A stretch of DNA of 64,000 nucleotides, taken from NCBI GenBank assembly GCA_963723595.1, contig CAVRRQ010000006.1:1750859-1814858 (forward strand), read 5' to 3'. The stretch is from RYN-230 sp963723595. GTDB taxonomy: Bacteria; Actinomycetota; Actinomycetes; Streptosporangiales; Streptosporangiaceae. The position numbers were made by a program, and so were the translations under genes. The notes beneath the pieces are model-generated. The model saw nothing but the letters and a program-made list of their open reading frames with translations, had not been told where the DNA came from and searched no databases. This document shows, piece by piece, positions 16,600 to 25,905 of the stretch (position 1 is the first letter of the stretch; every line of letters begins with the position of its first letter).

Positions 16600-17041
16600 G
16601 GCCGTCTGGCCAGCGGTAACGCAGGCATCGTCATCTCTCCCGGATGAGCAGCGCCTTTGTGATCCGCAGGAGGTCACCAGTCCTGGCGCCGCGTTCTGCC
16701 CTGGTCCGGCCGGACAAGCCGCGTGCTGCGAGGTCCGCGTCCGCCGCCCGGTTCCTCCGGGGGAGTGGCAGCGGTAGCGATCATGGCGGTCCCCGTGCTC
16801 CGCGGCCGGGCACGCGAGCCGCCCCCGGCTGGGCCATGCGCCCGGTCCTGCGCTACCTCGCACCGGTTACCGTTTCCGCCGGTGCCCGTGCTCGATGAAC
16901 CGCCCGGCCCGGGGGCATGAGGCAACGGGTACCCGCCAGCGGACGCACGCGCCATGACGTGGCGCGCCGTACGCGATCTCATCACTGCGGCCGTCGGCGC
17001 CATCACCAGCCTCCGCTGAGAGCCGGCAACCACCCCCTGCG
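16600..17041. other. No gene supported
   Basis: Frames here lack ribosome-binding sites and family motifs. The right part is the 3' flank of the sigma factor gene. Confidence 0.3.
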
Positions 17042-18286
17042 TCAGCCCTGGTGCTCGACGCTGATTCTGGTGGTCCTTACTTCCAGGTGGGCCCCCTGGC
17101 TGGCCAGCAGCCCAGCCCCCTCGCGGCTGCTCATGCCGACCCGTCCCGGATAGGAGGGGCTGTTGCCGACGACGGTGCCGCTGAAGGCGAGCCGGTTGCC
17201 CGGGTGGATGCGCAGGGGCTTCAGTGGCCCGGTGAGCTCGACCCATAGCCTCCCGCTGGCCGTGCCGACCCAGAACCCGTTGTGGCTTGGCACCGACTCC
17301 ACGTTGATACCGGAGGCGTGCACCTGCTCGCCGATCATCGAGCGGATCGAGTGCCTGGCGCTGGTCACCAGTACCCGGTGCCCGGCGATGGTCAGCTGGC
17401 CGATCGCCGGCACCGGCGCCGGGCTGGACGGGCTGGATGGGATCGCCGGGTGAGGGTGGTGCGGCGGGCTGGCGAGCACCTTCGGGCCGAGGACGGCGGC
17501 CACTGCTACCACAGCGGAGCCGGCCGCGACCGACGCCGCAGTGTGCACTGGCTGGGTCCGTGCCTTGGTCCCAACCCAGGCCAGGAGCCCGCCGGGCAGG
17601 GTGACCGCGGTCAGGGCGATGCTGCGCCGGTCCAGTGGCTCACTGAGCATGTCGCAGGTTTCGCAGTCGAGCAGGTGCTGGCCGGCGTTCAGCTCCCGCT
17701 GACGGCGGGTGTCGCCGCTGGAAATGGCGAGCAGCACCCGGTGGCATAGCGGCGTCGGGAGCTCGATGTGCCGGAAGGCGAGCAGGTATTCGAGCCGGAG
17801 TTTGGCCCGCGTGCGTGACATCCGCACCCGCAGCGCGCCCCGGCCTTCTCCGGCGCCAGCGCCCGGGGCAGAGGCGGACCGGACCGGAGCGCCGGGGCTG
17901 GAGTGGTCGCCGTAGTAGGCGAGGACGTCACGGCGTTCCTGTGGTGACAGCCGGGCCAGCGCCGCCGTCATCGCCCGGCGGCTCTCCCCGGCGAGCACCA
18001 TGTCCTCCGGGCGGTCGGGTTCTCGCGGGTCAACCAGGCGTGGCGTGGCCCGGGCTCGCCGGGCGGCGCTGGTGGCGTGGGAGCTGACCAGATTCCGGGC
18101 CGTCACGATCGCGTAGGGCAGCACCGCGTCCGGGGTCAGGCGTCTATGGGCGGCCAGCAACCGCTCCAGGCAGTCCTGAACCAGGTCGTCGATATCTGCA
18201 GGGTTGGCGGCCCGCGCGGCCACGACCCGGCGGATGACCGGCTCGACGGCCATCACCTCATGGACGGAGGCGGCGGAATTTCCCAC
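17042..18286 (-). CDS. ECF-type sigma factor with zinc-finger-like, membrane and extracytoplasmic tail
   Basis: 414 residues from a GTG at 18286 that follows AGGAGG; longer starts are unsupported. Region 2 is at residues ~12-80 (ADIDDLVQDCLERLLAA, PYAIVTARNLVSSH) and region 4 at ~105-165 (ALARLSPQERRDVLAYYG; GALRVRMSRTRAKLRLEYLL). Then comes an anti-sigma-like zinc motif (GQHLLDCETCDML; H-x3-C-x2-C), one or two membrane helices near residues 230-265, a Pro/Ser linker and a C-terminal ~110-residue domain (VLVTSARHSIRSMIGEQVHA...LWVELTG) expected outside the cell. The sigma factor thus carries its own membrane sensor in one chain. The region 4 helix-turn-helix has an unusual Gly/Ala/Ser-rich insertion. 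Divergent from the PRC gene. Confidence 0.8.
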   Translation of the reverse strand: MGNSAASVHEVMAVEPVIRRVVAARAANPADIDDLVQDCLERLLAAHRRLTPDAVLPYAIVTARNLVSSHATSAARRARATPRLVDPREPDRPEDMVLAGESRRAMTAALARLSPQERRDVLAYYGDHSSPGAPVRSASAPGAGAGEGRGALRVRMSRTRAKLRLEYLLAFRHIELPTPLCHRVLLAISSGDTRRQRELNAGQHLLDCETCDMLSEPLDRRSIALTAVTLPGGLLAWVGTKARTQPVHTAASVAAGSAVVAVAAVLGPKVLASPPHHPHPAIPSSPSSPAPVPAIGQLTIAGHRVLVTSARHSIRSMIGEQVHASGINVESVPSHNGFWVGTASGRLWVELTGPLKPLRIHPGNRLAFSGTVVGNSPSYPGRVGMSSREGAGLLASQGAHLEVRTTRISVEHQG

Positions 18287-18591
18287 TGGCTGCGATCCTC
18301 CTGTGACGGGCGGACGCGGGCCCGCCCCGTCCGGTGGGCGCCTGCGTCGTCGCGCGCACCGGTCCAGGCTGGCTGGCGCCGTCGCTGCTACCCGCGCCAC
18401 GCGCAGGTAAGCCAGGCCCGTGCCTCGCGGGCGATTAATTCCGGATTGCTGCGTAACGCCGGCCTGCCTCAGCGGTGTCAGTAGCTGAGACGTCTCCCGA
18501 CCCGGACCCCGATGCCACGGGGGCCTCAGAGACCCGGGCTGGGGTGCGCCGCCGTGCCCGTCAATACCCTGTACCCCCTCAAGGAGATCGC

Positions 18592-19449
18592 ATGACCACT
18601 CCACAGCAGTCGGAAAACCTGATCGGCCTGACCGCCGTCGACCCCCAGGGTGACAAGGTCGGAAAAGTCGGCCAGGTCTATCTCGACGATGCCACTGGCC
18701 AGCCCGTGTGGGTGACGGTGAAGACCGGGATGCTGGGTACCCGGCAGAGTTTTGCGCCGCTGTACGGCGGCGCGGTCCGCGACGACGAGCTGGTCCTCGC
18801 CGTGTCCAAGCAGCTCGTCAAGGACGCCCCCAGCGTCGAGGACGACGGGCACCTGCAGGAAACGGAGATCGACGCGCTGTACCAGCACTACGCCGGCCAT
18901 CTCGATCCTTCGTGGTCGAGCGATTCCGGCCCAGCCGGTGATGGCGGCTACGCGGGCCGCCGCACCGAGGACGGCGCGGCCGGGGTGGCCGAGGGGGACG
19001 CCCCGGTCAGCGCTCAAGGCTACGACACCTCCGGACCCACTACCGACGAGGCGATGACCCGCTCGGAGGAGCGCCTGCGGGTGGGTACCGAGAATGTCCA
19101 GACCGGCCGGGCGCGGCTGCGGAAGTACGTGGTCACCGAGAACGTGACCACCACGGTGCCGGTCAGTCACGAGGAAATCCGCCTCGAGCGGGAGCCGATC
19201 ACCGACGCCAACCGGGACGCGGCCCTGTCCGGCGCCGACATCAGCGAGGAAGAGCACGAGGTCACGCTGCACGCTGAGCGGCCGGTGGTGGCCAAGGAAG
19301 CCGTCCCCGTCGAGCGGGTCCGCCTCAGCACCGACACGGTGACCGAAGAGCAGGAGGTCAGCGAGCAGGTGCGCAAGGAGCAGATCGACGAGCCCGAGGT
19401 TGACGCGGAGCCCGGCAGTGACCCGCAGTCCCGCGCATCAGACCGCTAG
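18592..19449 (+). CDS. PRC-barrel and DUF2382 stress protein
   Basis: 285 residues; the ATG at 18592 has AAGGAG upstream. Residues ~8-90 form a PRC-barrel (IGLTAVDPQGDKVGKVGQVY...SFAPLYGG), and residues ~150-275 are a DUF2382 domain with its typical alternating acidic/basic pattern (RSEERLRVGTENVQTGRARL; VPVSHEEIRLEREPI; VVAKEAVPVERVRLSTDTV). No signal peptide or TM helix. This pair of domains is widespread in actinobacteria and associated with stress; biochemical role unknown. The MscS-like gene starts 12 bp after its stop, so the two are co-transcribed. Confidence 0.85.
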   Translation: MTTPQQSENLIGLTAVDPQGDKVGKVGQVYLDDATGQPVWVTVKTGMLGTRQSFAPLYGGAVRDDELVLAVSKQLVKDAPSVEDDGHLQETEIDALYQHYAGHLDPSWSSDSGPAGDGGYAGRRTEDGAAGVAEGDAPVSAQGYDTSGPTTDEAMTRSEERLRVGTENVQTGRARLRKYVVTENVTTTVPVSHEEIRLEREPITDANRDAALSGADISEEEHEVTLHAERPVVAKEAVPVERVRLSTDTVTEEQEVSEQVRKEQIDEPEVDAEPGSDPQSRASDR

Positions 19450-19461
19450 GAGAACTCCCCG

Positions 19462-20517
19462 ATGCCAGAAGCCTCTGTCAATTTCGGGACGGGCGTATCC
19501 AACGCCTGGTCCAACGTGGCCACCTTTGTGCCCAAGTTCGTGGTCTTCCTGATCATCCTGGTGGTGGGTTATCTGGTCGCTAAGGCCATCGCCAAGATCT
19601 TGTCGAAGATCCTCACCCGGGTCGGGTTCGACCGGCTGATCGAGCGCGGCGGCATCAAGAGGGCGCTTGACCGGTCCCGGTACGACGCGTCCGACATCCT
19701 GGCCAGGCTGGTCTACTACGCGATCATGCTGTTCGTGCTGTCGGCGGCGTTCGGCGTGTTCGGCCGCAACCCCATCAGTGATTATCTTCATGCGGTCATC
19801 GCCTACCTGCCGCTGGTGTTCGTGGCCATCATCATCGTGGTGATCGCGGCCGCGATCGCGGCCGCCGCCAAGAAGCTGATCGAAGGCAGCCTGGGCGGGC
19901 TGAGCTACGCCGCGGCGCTGGCCAACCTCGCCTCGGGTTTCATCCTGGCCATCGGCGTCATCGCGGCGCTGGACCAGCTGCATATCGCCGCGAACGTGGT
20001 CAACGCCATCCTGTACGCCGCGCTGGCGGCCCTGGTCGGTATCGCCATCGTGGCGGTCGGCGGGGGCGGAATCAGGACCATGTCGCAGCGCTGGGAGGCC
20101 GTCGCCGCGCGGTACGACGAGGAGAAGCCGAAGGTCGCCTTGGCGGTGCGCAACGCGCCGAGCGTCTCCGACCAGGCGCGGCAGTACACCGATGATGGGA
20201 CCGCCCCGGCTTACCGCGCCACCACGCCAGGGCCTGAGTTCGAACCCGCCCCTACGGCGAGCGGCGGGACGACGTGGGGGGTCTTGGCCGCCGCGGGGTG
20301 TAGGCGGGCCGCCGGCCGGGTGGTCCTGCCCGGCCGGCGGGACCACCCGGCGCCCGGCCCAGAGGTAATCCGCCCACGCAGGTCCCGGGGGAGGCGCAGC
20401 CGCCTTCCCCGGGACCGGTTTCCCCGGGCGCGCCGGGGTCTGGTTACCGGCCTTCCGAAGGAAGGGCGGGGAGTTCCCCGGTCTCGACCAGATGCTGCGC
20501 CACGGCGGCCAGCTTGA
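19462..20517 (+). CDS. Small-conductance mechanosensitive-channel-like membrane protein
   Basis: The N-terminal 235 residues have the conserved TM-helix repeat of the MscS-like family: FVPKFVVFLIILVVGYLVAK, ILTRVGFDRLIERGG, ARLVYYAIMLFVLSAAFGV and three further helices. There is no C-terminal vestibule domain of classical MscS. The last ~70 residues are Arg/Pro-rich and unlike a natural end. A run of six G at 20276-20281 precedes this part; with one more G the frame would end at a TAG at 20300-20302, just before the hairpin at 20316. I think the true protein ends there. Co-transcribed with the PRC/DUF2382 gene (12-bp gap). Confidence 0.75.
   Translation: MPEASVNFGTGVSNAWSNVATFVPKFVVFLIILVVGYLVAKAIAKILSKILTRVGFDRLIERGGIKRALDRSRYDASDILARLVYYAIMLFVLSAAFGVFGRNPISDYLHAVIAYLPLVFVAIIIVVIAAAIAAAAKKLIEGSLGGLSYAAALANLASGFILAIGVIAALDQLHIAANVVNAILYAALAALVGIAIVAVGGGGIRTMSQRWEAVAARYDEEKPKVALAVRNAPSVSDQARQYTDDGTAPAYRATTPGPEFEPAPTASGGTTWGVLAAAGCRRAAGRVVLPGRRDHPAPGPEVIRPRRSRGRRSRLPRDRFPRARRGLVTGLPKEGRGVPRSRPDAAPRRPA
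20316..20350. terminator. GC-rich hairpin after the PRC/MscS unit
   Basis: CCGGGTGGTCC, 13-base loop, GGACCACCCGG: 11 perfect base pairs. It falls inside the annotated end of the MscS-like frame, which supports the idea that the real stop is upstream. Confidence 0.5.
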
Positions 20518-20641
20518 CGTTGCTGTTCTGGAAGGACTCGGACAGCTGCCGGAAGGCCCGGTCGGCGGTAGTGCGGTGGCGTTCCATGAGGACGCCCTTG
20601 ACCTGGCCGATGACGTCCCGGCTGGCCAGCGCGGCCTGCAT
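20444..20641 (-). pseudogene. ANTAR domain without sensor domain
   Basis: 65 residues from ATG 20641 cover the ANTAR core: LASRDVIGQVKGVLMERHRT, AFRQLSESFQNSNVKLAAVA, then HLVETGELPALPSEGR. The frame is open further upstream (RLHATLAALALAEAQRSGEM) back to a TGA near 20781 but without a start codon or GAF/PAS domain. Relatives carry a sensor domain of ~150 residues, so this is truncated. A free ANTAR domain could still bind RNA, so function is not fully excluded. Confidence 0.6.
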
Positions 20642-20798
20642 CTCGCCCGACCGCTGCGCCTCGGCCAGGGCGAGCGCGGCGAGGGTGGCGTGCAGCCGAG
20701 TGACCCGCGCGCCTGGTCGTGGTGGTAGTGCCCGAGAAGATACAAGTTCCGGTTCCGCCGCCGCTCACCCAGTCTCATCTCCCCAATGGGCTTGCCAG

Positions 20799-21240
20799 TC
20801 ATCCGCGATCAACCTCGGCCGCGTACCGCACCCGCCGGTACTCTGTCCGCCGCTCGACACTCTCGATCGCCGTCAGCTCGGCGCTGATCGCCGCCTCGGG
20901 CCGCTCCTGCATCCGCGCCGTGGCCGCCCGCCCCGCCAGCCCGATCGACTCATACAGCGCCTGGTGAAACGACTCCACCGCATCGACAGCACCAGCAGCC
21001 CGAAGTCCGCTGACGCCTTCACGCTGTAAGACAGCCTCGGCTTCAGGCCCCGGAGCTGATCGGAGATCCGCTCCAGCTCCTGCCGCCGCACCCGCGTCGA
21101 CCCGTACGCCCCCGCAGTCCCGGAACGCCTGCACATCCGAGTAGGCCGCCTGCCGGATCACCCGCAGCTGCGCCGTCGCCCCCACCCCCGCACCGCCGAG
21201 GTGAAGTCGTGTTCTCGATGAAGTCCGAACTCCCGCACGG
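20799..21240 (-). pseudogene. Frameshifted gene of unknown family
   Basis: Two minus-strand frames look coding by GC3 and by helix pattern: RRQELERISDQLRGLKPRLS then VKASADFGLLVL, and after a shift near 20980 AVESFHQALYESIGLAGRAA to a stop at 20799. A start reading MSAVREFGLHREHDFTSAVR lies at ~21240 in a further frame. I cannot name the family. At least two shifts are needed to join the parts. Confidence 0.35.
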
Positions 21241-21972
21241 CACTCATATGCGGGCCTCGCCGCCAGCCACCCCAGCCGCCGGTTCAGCTCCGCCGGGCCC
21301 CGAAAGGCATCCGCGGTGCTGCCGCACCGCTTCCGATCCTCGGTCGCCAGCGCTCCCTGCGGTTCGGGTCGGCTTGCCATCGGATCATCGCTGTCAGGGA
21401 AGGCGCAGGATTGGTTTCTTCAACGTATGTTTATCAAATACAGATTCTAGTGATGGACATCGATCTGCTCGAACAACGCAAGCAATGAGCACCAGCTGTT
21501 TGGGGTCTCGCGAATCGATAAGCTGCGGCAGTGGTGCCAACGGCCGTAAATACGGATATGACTAGACCAGCAATCCCGACGAAGGTCGTAGACTCGTAGC
21601 AGTGCACGGCCAGCGTCATGCAGGGTGTGTAACCCGGTTCTTTCTCGCCGTGCTACCAAAAGCCGACTCGATGTGTATTGACCCGTTCGCCGTGTCCGGC
21701 TTCTCACGGACCATCAGCGCTCGAACCTTGCCAGCCGTCCGGTAGGCGCCGCTGAATCCTGTCGAGGACGCGGCCCGGGCCCCACGGGATCGCTTGCGAC
21801 GCGCCGTCAGGCTCGCCCCTAACCTCGAACTGGCAGGGCTTAAGGATCGGGTGCCAGGGGATGGCCACCTGTGCAGCTCGCGCGCCATCGCCGACCTCTA
21901 GCGTGTGATTCCGAGACACGTGCTGTCAGTCTGCCGAGGACGTCGCGGGCGTGGTGACAAGATGGCAGGGAG
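21241..21972. other. Low-GC-contrast stretch without a supported gene
   Basis: About 730 bases, with an AT-richer patch at 21400-21620 unlike the neighbours. Weak minus-strand frames exist (for example one reading PWHPILKPCQFEVRGEPDG) but none has a start with a ribosome-binding site or a recognisable motif. Confidence 0.3.
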
Positions 21973-22506
21973 ATGACGGATATGGATATTGCAGGCATGT
22001 GGCGCAGCGTGCGCGCCGATCCCGCCGAGGCCCCCCATCCTGGCGCGCGCCAGCAGGTGGCAGGGGAGGGGATAACGATCGCTGTCACGCAGCAGTGCCA
22101 GGCCGCGCTGCCCCTGGCGGGCTTTACCGCCGACGAGGTCACCGTGACCGTCACCTCTCACCGTCCGGGCGTGGCTGCCCAGGTGAGCATTGGCGCCAAT
22201 CTCAACAGCCCGGATGGCAGCTATCAAGGGCCCACGACAACAGTGGGGCAGGGCCAGTTCACCGCCGCCGCCAGGTCGCGGGTCCGTGCTGGTTTTACCG
22301 TTTTGCCCTCTGGCTGGCCTGTTCTCGGCGTCGGCGCCGAGGCCATCTGGGAGGACGGGGCGCCACACAGTGTTGCCCTGGCTTATGAGGAACTTGCGTG
22401 CGATCCCTGGGTATGGTGGCGGTGGCCGATCCGGATTCTGGACCTGCTGACCCGCCCATTCCTGGCCGGGATCAGCTCCATACCACCTCGTAGCAGCAAA
22501 AGCTGA
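21973..22506 (+). CDS. Hypothetical protein of 177 residues
   Basis: No family recognised. The ATG is preceded by GCAGGGAG and an AT-richer leader. The middle (residues ~30-140) is beta-rich with alternating polar/hydrophobic strands (ITIAVTQQCQAALPL; DEVTVTVTSHRPGVAAQVSI; FTAAARSRVRAGFTVL), and the C-terminus has a Trp-rich stretch (CDPWVWWRWPIRILDLLTRP) that could lie on a membrane. No signal peptide. The opposite strand has a frame of similar length, but this one has the better start and strand pattern. Confidence 0.45.
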   Translation: MTDMDIAGMWRSVRADPAEAPHPGARQQVAGEGITIAVTQQCQAALPLAGFTADEVTVTVTSHRPGVAAQVSIGANLNSPDGSYQGPTTTVGQGQFTAAARSRVRAGFTVLPSGWPVLGVGAEAIWEDGAPHSVALAYEELACDPWVWWRWPIRILDLLTRPFLAGISSIPPRSSKS

Positions 22507-22849
22507 GCCCGTAGCACAGTGGTGTCGGCGGGCAGCTGAACTCGGCCGCTGACCATCCTGGCGTCATCGAGCCTGCCTGGCGCCGGGAGGGCAGACCGGG
22601 ATTAGCGGAGGGCGCCGCCCGCTGTCGCCGCGCCCAGCAGAAGGTTGCCGGGGAATGGAGCCAGCGAGCGGAATCAGGCCCGCAGCGGCGGCTCGCTCAT
22701 GCTTTCCTGCCGGCCTCGCGCCGCGGGGACATCACGGGGCCGCTCGCGGCCCTGGCACCCGATGTGATCCGCGGGGCAGACCCGGCCACGCTGCTCCCGG
22801 CAGGCCGGCCGAGATCAGCGGAGCGGGCGCAGTGGTGAAGGAAGCGTCG
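22507..22849. other. No gene seen
   Basis: Between the hypothetical gene and a sigma-factor tail fragment; frames are shadow-like. Confidence 0.3.
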
Positions 22850-23044
22850 TGTTCGGCCGCCGAGCCGCCGTTTGCCGAGCAGCCACTCATCGGCGGTATC
22901 GTCGTAGCCCCGCGTGGGCGGCTGGTCGCAGCCCTCACCCGCACGTTCGGCGAGGACCGGATCTCCGGATACACCGTCAACGCCAACCCGGCACGACTCG
23001 GCAGGCTCTCGATCTCCCTGCTCGACTATCCGTTCGCCCGCTGA
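22850..23044 (+). pseudogene. C-terminal tail fragment of a SigJ-type sigma factor (SnoaL/NTF2-like end)
   Basis: The frame ends EQPLIGGIVVAPRGRLVAAL then ISGYTVNANPARLGRLSISL and LDY. This matches the last strands of the SnoaL-like domain that closes SigJ-type ECF sigma factors (…VVAPRGRLxxxLxFTIxxGRIxxIDVIxxPxRL…LD). Sigma regions 2 and 4 are absent upstream. Identification rests on one short motif. Confidence 0.4.
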
Positions 23045-23330
23045 CCTTGATCGCCGAACCATGTCCAGCGCGCGACAGGCGCGCCGCTCATCGCACTGAG
23101 GGCCGGGCCAGCCGGTAGCCCATGGCATTCGAGCCGTTTAACGGCGCGTGGAAACCTGCCGCCCCAGCGGATCGGGGCCTGCCCAAAACAAGATTAGAAC
23201 GGTAGCCTTATCCGGTTATCTAGCCCTGTCCGGCAAAACGGAGCAACCCCACCGAGCTGTGATGTGGGGAATCCGGGGTGCGCGGATGCCGGGGGGGTTG
23301 GGGCGGGGAGCGCCTTCAAAGGGGGATCAG

Positions 23331-24989
23331 GTGAACGTGTCCCGGGTGGGCAAGCTGGGCGTGGCTGCGGCCGCGAGCCTGGCAACGATCGCAGCAATGC
23401 TCGCGTCGACGGTGGCGCAAGCGTCTGCTTCTTCGGGGGGCAGTTCGTCTCCCGCAGTGAGGCACTACACCGGCACACGGGGGGTTGCCCGGCTGGTGCC
23501 CAGGCACAAGCCGGCCGCCGGAGCGTCGTCGGCGCCGGGAGTGGTCCCGAGAGGGGTTCGCCGACTGCCGTCTGGCCAGTTCTCGGCGGCGGAGGCGGTA
23601 CCCGGCGCGCCAGCGTCGGCATCAGCGGCCGCTGCGGCCACGAGTTCTGCTCTGGTCAACTTCAACGGCGTCAGCAGCCGGGACAGCCAGGTCACCAACT
23701 TTGAGCAAACGTTCGAACCGCCGGATCAGGGGCTGTGCGAGGGCAACGGCTTCGTGCTCGAGCCGGTCAACTCCGCGTACCGCATCTACAGCACGACGGG
23801 GAAGTCGCTGCGCGGGCCCTTCAACATCAACGACCTGTTCAATGTGGGTGCCAAGGAGTTCACCAGCGACCCGCGCTGCTGGTTTGATCCCAGCACCCAG
23901 ACCTGGTTCGCGACCATCTTGTTCCTGAACGACGCGTCCACCGCGTCGTCCCTCCTCATCGCTGTGCGGCACAACTCCGACCCGCGGGGGCTGTGGAACG
24001 AGTACTCGATCGACACGACGGACCCGTCCGGGAGCGGCTGCCCGTGTTTCGGTGACCAGCCGAGGATCGGGATCGACCAGACCAACCTGTACGTCACCGC
24101 TGATGAGTTCTCGATCCTCGGGCCGCAGTTCAACGGCGCGGAGATGTGGGCGATCGACAAGTCCGACCTGGTCCACGGCGTCGTGAGCCCGCACTTCGTG
24201 AACTTCCCCCACCTGACGACCGACACCACGGCGCCCCAGCCCGCCCTGTCCACAGGGCGGCCGGACGCCGAGTACTTGCTCAGCTCGCTGGATTCCAGCG
24301 GCACCGGAGACAACCGCATCGGTGTCTGGGCCATGACCAATCGGGGCCAGGTTGGCCTGGGTGGCATGCCGACGCTGTCCAGCGTCGGCATCAATTCCGA
24401 GGGGTACGCCGTCCCGCCGCCGGCTCCGCAGAAGGGTGCCAAGAGCAAGCTGGACTCCGGCGACGACCGGATGCAGCAAACCCAATTCGTGGCTGGCACG
24501 GTCTGGGGTGAGCTGACGACGGCAGTGCAGCCGGCCGGCGACAGCTCGGTACGCGCGGGGGGCGCCTGGTTCCAGGTGAAGCCGAGTCTCGGCTCAGCCG
24601 GGATTGCTGGTGCGTCGATCGTCCGCCAAGGCTACATCGCTGCCGCCGGCAAATACGAGATGTACCCGGCGGTGCAGCCGGACGCAGCCGGGAACGCGGC
24701 GGTCATCTTTACCCAGACCAGCAGCGCGCGGTTCCCGAGCGCTGCCTACGCCACCCTGAAGGCCGGTGGCAGCAACTTCGGGCCGGCGATCGTGGCGGCA
24801 ACGGGGGCCGGGCCGTACAACCGGGCCGCGTCGAACCCGCCGCGCTGGGGTGACTACTCGTTCGCGGTCCCGGACGGCACGTCGGACTCCGCGTGGCTGG
24901 CCACCGAGTACATCCCGCCCAAGTCGAGCCAGACCACGACCGGGATCCGGAACTGGGGCACACGCGTCATCAAGGTCCCGCTCGGCTAA
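23331..24989 (+). CDS. Large secreted protein, family unknown
   Basis: 552 residues from the GTG at 23331 (preceded by GGGGGATCAG); the upstream open frame has no signal for initiation. The first ~32 residues are a Sec signal peptide (GKLGVAAAASLATIAAMLAS then TVAQASA). An Ala/Ser/Pro-rich pro-region of ~110 residues leads to a globular part with repeated beta-strand and Trp/Phe pattern (CWFDPSTQTWFATILFL; NLYVTADEFS; GAEMWAIDKSDLVHG; PRWGDYSFAVPDG), reminiscent of beta-propeller secreted proteins. No catalytic signature is visible. A perfect 20-bp hairpin follows the stop, so it is a single-gene transcript. Confidence 0.7.
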   Translation: MNVSRVGKLGVAAAASLATIAAMLASTVAQASASSGGSSSPAVRHYTGTRGVARLVPRHKPAAGASSAPGVVPRGVRRLPSGQFSAAEAVPGAPASASAAAAATSSALVNFNGVSSRDSQVTNFEQTFEPPDQGLCEGNGFVLEPVNSAYRIYSTTGKSLRGPFNINDLFNVGAKEFTSDPRCWFDPSTQTWFATILFLNDASTASSLLIAVRHNSDPRGLWNEYSIDTTDPSGSGCPCFGDQPRIGIDQTNLYVTADEFSILGPQFNGAEMWAIDKSDLVHGVVSPHFVNFPHLTTDTTAPQPALSTGRPDAEYLLSSLDSSGTGDNRIGVWAMTNRGQVGLGGMPTLSSVGINSEGYAVPPPAPQKGAKSKLDSGDDRMQQTQFVAGTVWGELTTAVQPAGDSSVRAGGAWFQVKPSLGSAGIAGASIVRQGYIAAAGKYEMYPAVQPDAAGNAAVIFTQTSSARFPSAAYATLKAGGSNFGPAIVAATGAGPYNRAASNPPRWGDYSFAVPDGTSDSAWLATEYIPPKSSQTTTGIRNWGTRVIKVPLG

Positions 24990-24990
24990 C

Positions 24991-25033
24991 GGTGAGCGAG
25001 TCCCCGGGACAGGGTCCCGGGGACTCGCTCACC
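24991..25033. terminator. Perfect 20-bp hairpin after the secreted-protein gene
   Basis: Arms GGTGAGCGAGTCCCCGGGAC and its exact complement (25014-25033) around the loop AGG, two bases after the TAA. An exceptionally strong intrinsic hairpin without T-run. Confidence 0.75.
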
Positions 25034-25129
25034 GCTCCTGGATGACCCCGCTGCCGGCGACCTGGGCCTGCGCGCAGCAACGGCCACGGGGCGGCCGTAC
25101 CATCAGCGCCGGTGCTTGGCGGCTGCGCG

Positions 25130-25549
25130 TCAGCGAATGCCGCTATCGCAGTTGATGTTCTCGCGAACGGCCGCTGGTGATGTGACCGAGACGAGGACGT
25201 GAGGGCAGCGCGGGAGGACCTGCCTCGTCACCGCGACCAGCACATACCGGCCCTGCCCCAGCCTGAATGAGTAGTGGCCGTCGGCTCGGGTACGGGCGCT
25301 CGCTGTCACCCCGGCCGGCAGGGACCGGGCCTCGACCCGGACATCACCCAGCGGGCGGGGCTTACACATGCGGCTTGGCCGCTCGACCGGACATCCCGGG
25401 CGGGCCTCCACCACGCCGGAAATGAGCGTGACCGGGCCGGACGGCCGGACCGAGCCCGTTCCAGCCTGATGCACGCCGCATGAGGCGCTCACCAGGACAA
25501 GGGCCGCTGTGGGCAGCAACCACCGGGCCTGCGGGCCAAACCATCGCAT
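25130..25549 (-). CDS. Small lipoprotein
   Basis: 139 residues from the ATG at 25549 (MRWFGPQARWLLPTAALVLV). A lipobox SASC gives a lipidated Cys at about residue 24, so the protein should be anchored on the outer face of the membrane. The mature part has a beta-sandwich pattern like carboxypeptidase-regulatory/transthyretin-type domains (ISGVVEARPGCPVERPS; RTRADGHYSFRLGQGRYVLV), often used for binding. A cysteine near the C-terminus (ENINCDSGIR) may pair with another. No functional context. Confidence 0.65.
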   Translation of the reverse strand: MRWFGPQARWLLPTAALVLVSASCGVHQAGTGSVRPSGPVTLISGVVEARPGCPVERPSRMCKPRPLGDVRVEARSLPAGVTASARTRADGHYSFRLGQGRYVLVAVTRQVLPRCPHVLVSVTSPAAVRENINCDSGIR

Positions 25550-25699
25550 CGTGCCCGTCACGATAGCTTGGACGGTTCGGTGGGCTGGTCGGTTCCGTGT
25601 CGCATAGCCGGGTCGTCCTCGCGGCGGGTGCGCCCGGCGACCTCGGTCACAGCGGAGGCTCTCCGCCATCTCGGCCTGGCCGGAGGATACGGAGCTGAT

Positions 25700-25905
25700 G
25701 AATCCGGCGATCAGGCCGACGCGGAAATCATGCCCGGTCTCCGGCAGCGGGCCGTCGATGACCTGCAGCGGGTTGACGGTCGTCACGATCACGGCGCTGG
25801 GCCGATCAGCCCGGCCCCGGTCAGCAGCGCGACCTCGATGCCCGAGTGGCCCGCGCCTTTGCCGCGCCTGGCCCTGTGCGTGCCGATAACCTCGTCCACG
25901 TCATG
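25700..25905 (-). pseudogene. Fragment of a 5-formyltetrahydrofolate cyclo-ligase-like gene
   Basis: The minus strand reads RRGKGAGHSGIEVALLTGAG then LIGP, and after a one-base shift near 25800 VIVTTVNPLQVIDGPLPETG followed by HDFRVGLIAGF. This is the C-terminal signature of the 5-FCL family (GKGAGYSDIE…TTVHPLQV…PLPETxHDFRVDLI). The rest of the gene is missing, and the degenerate transposase gene begins exactly at its upstream edge. Confidence 0.5.

Noticed and set aside
19438..20802. A 454-residue minus-strand frame
   Set aside because: Antisense to the MscS-like gene; only the ANTAR piece in another frame near 20444-20641 is credible.
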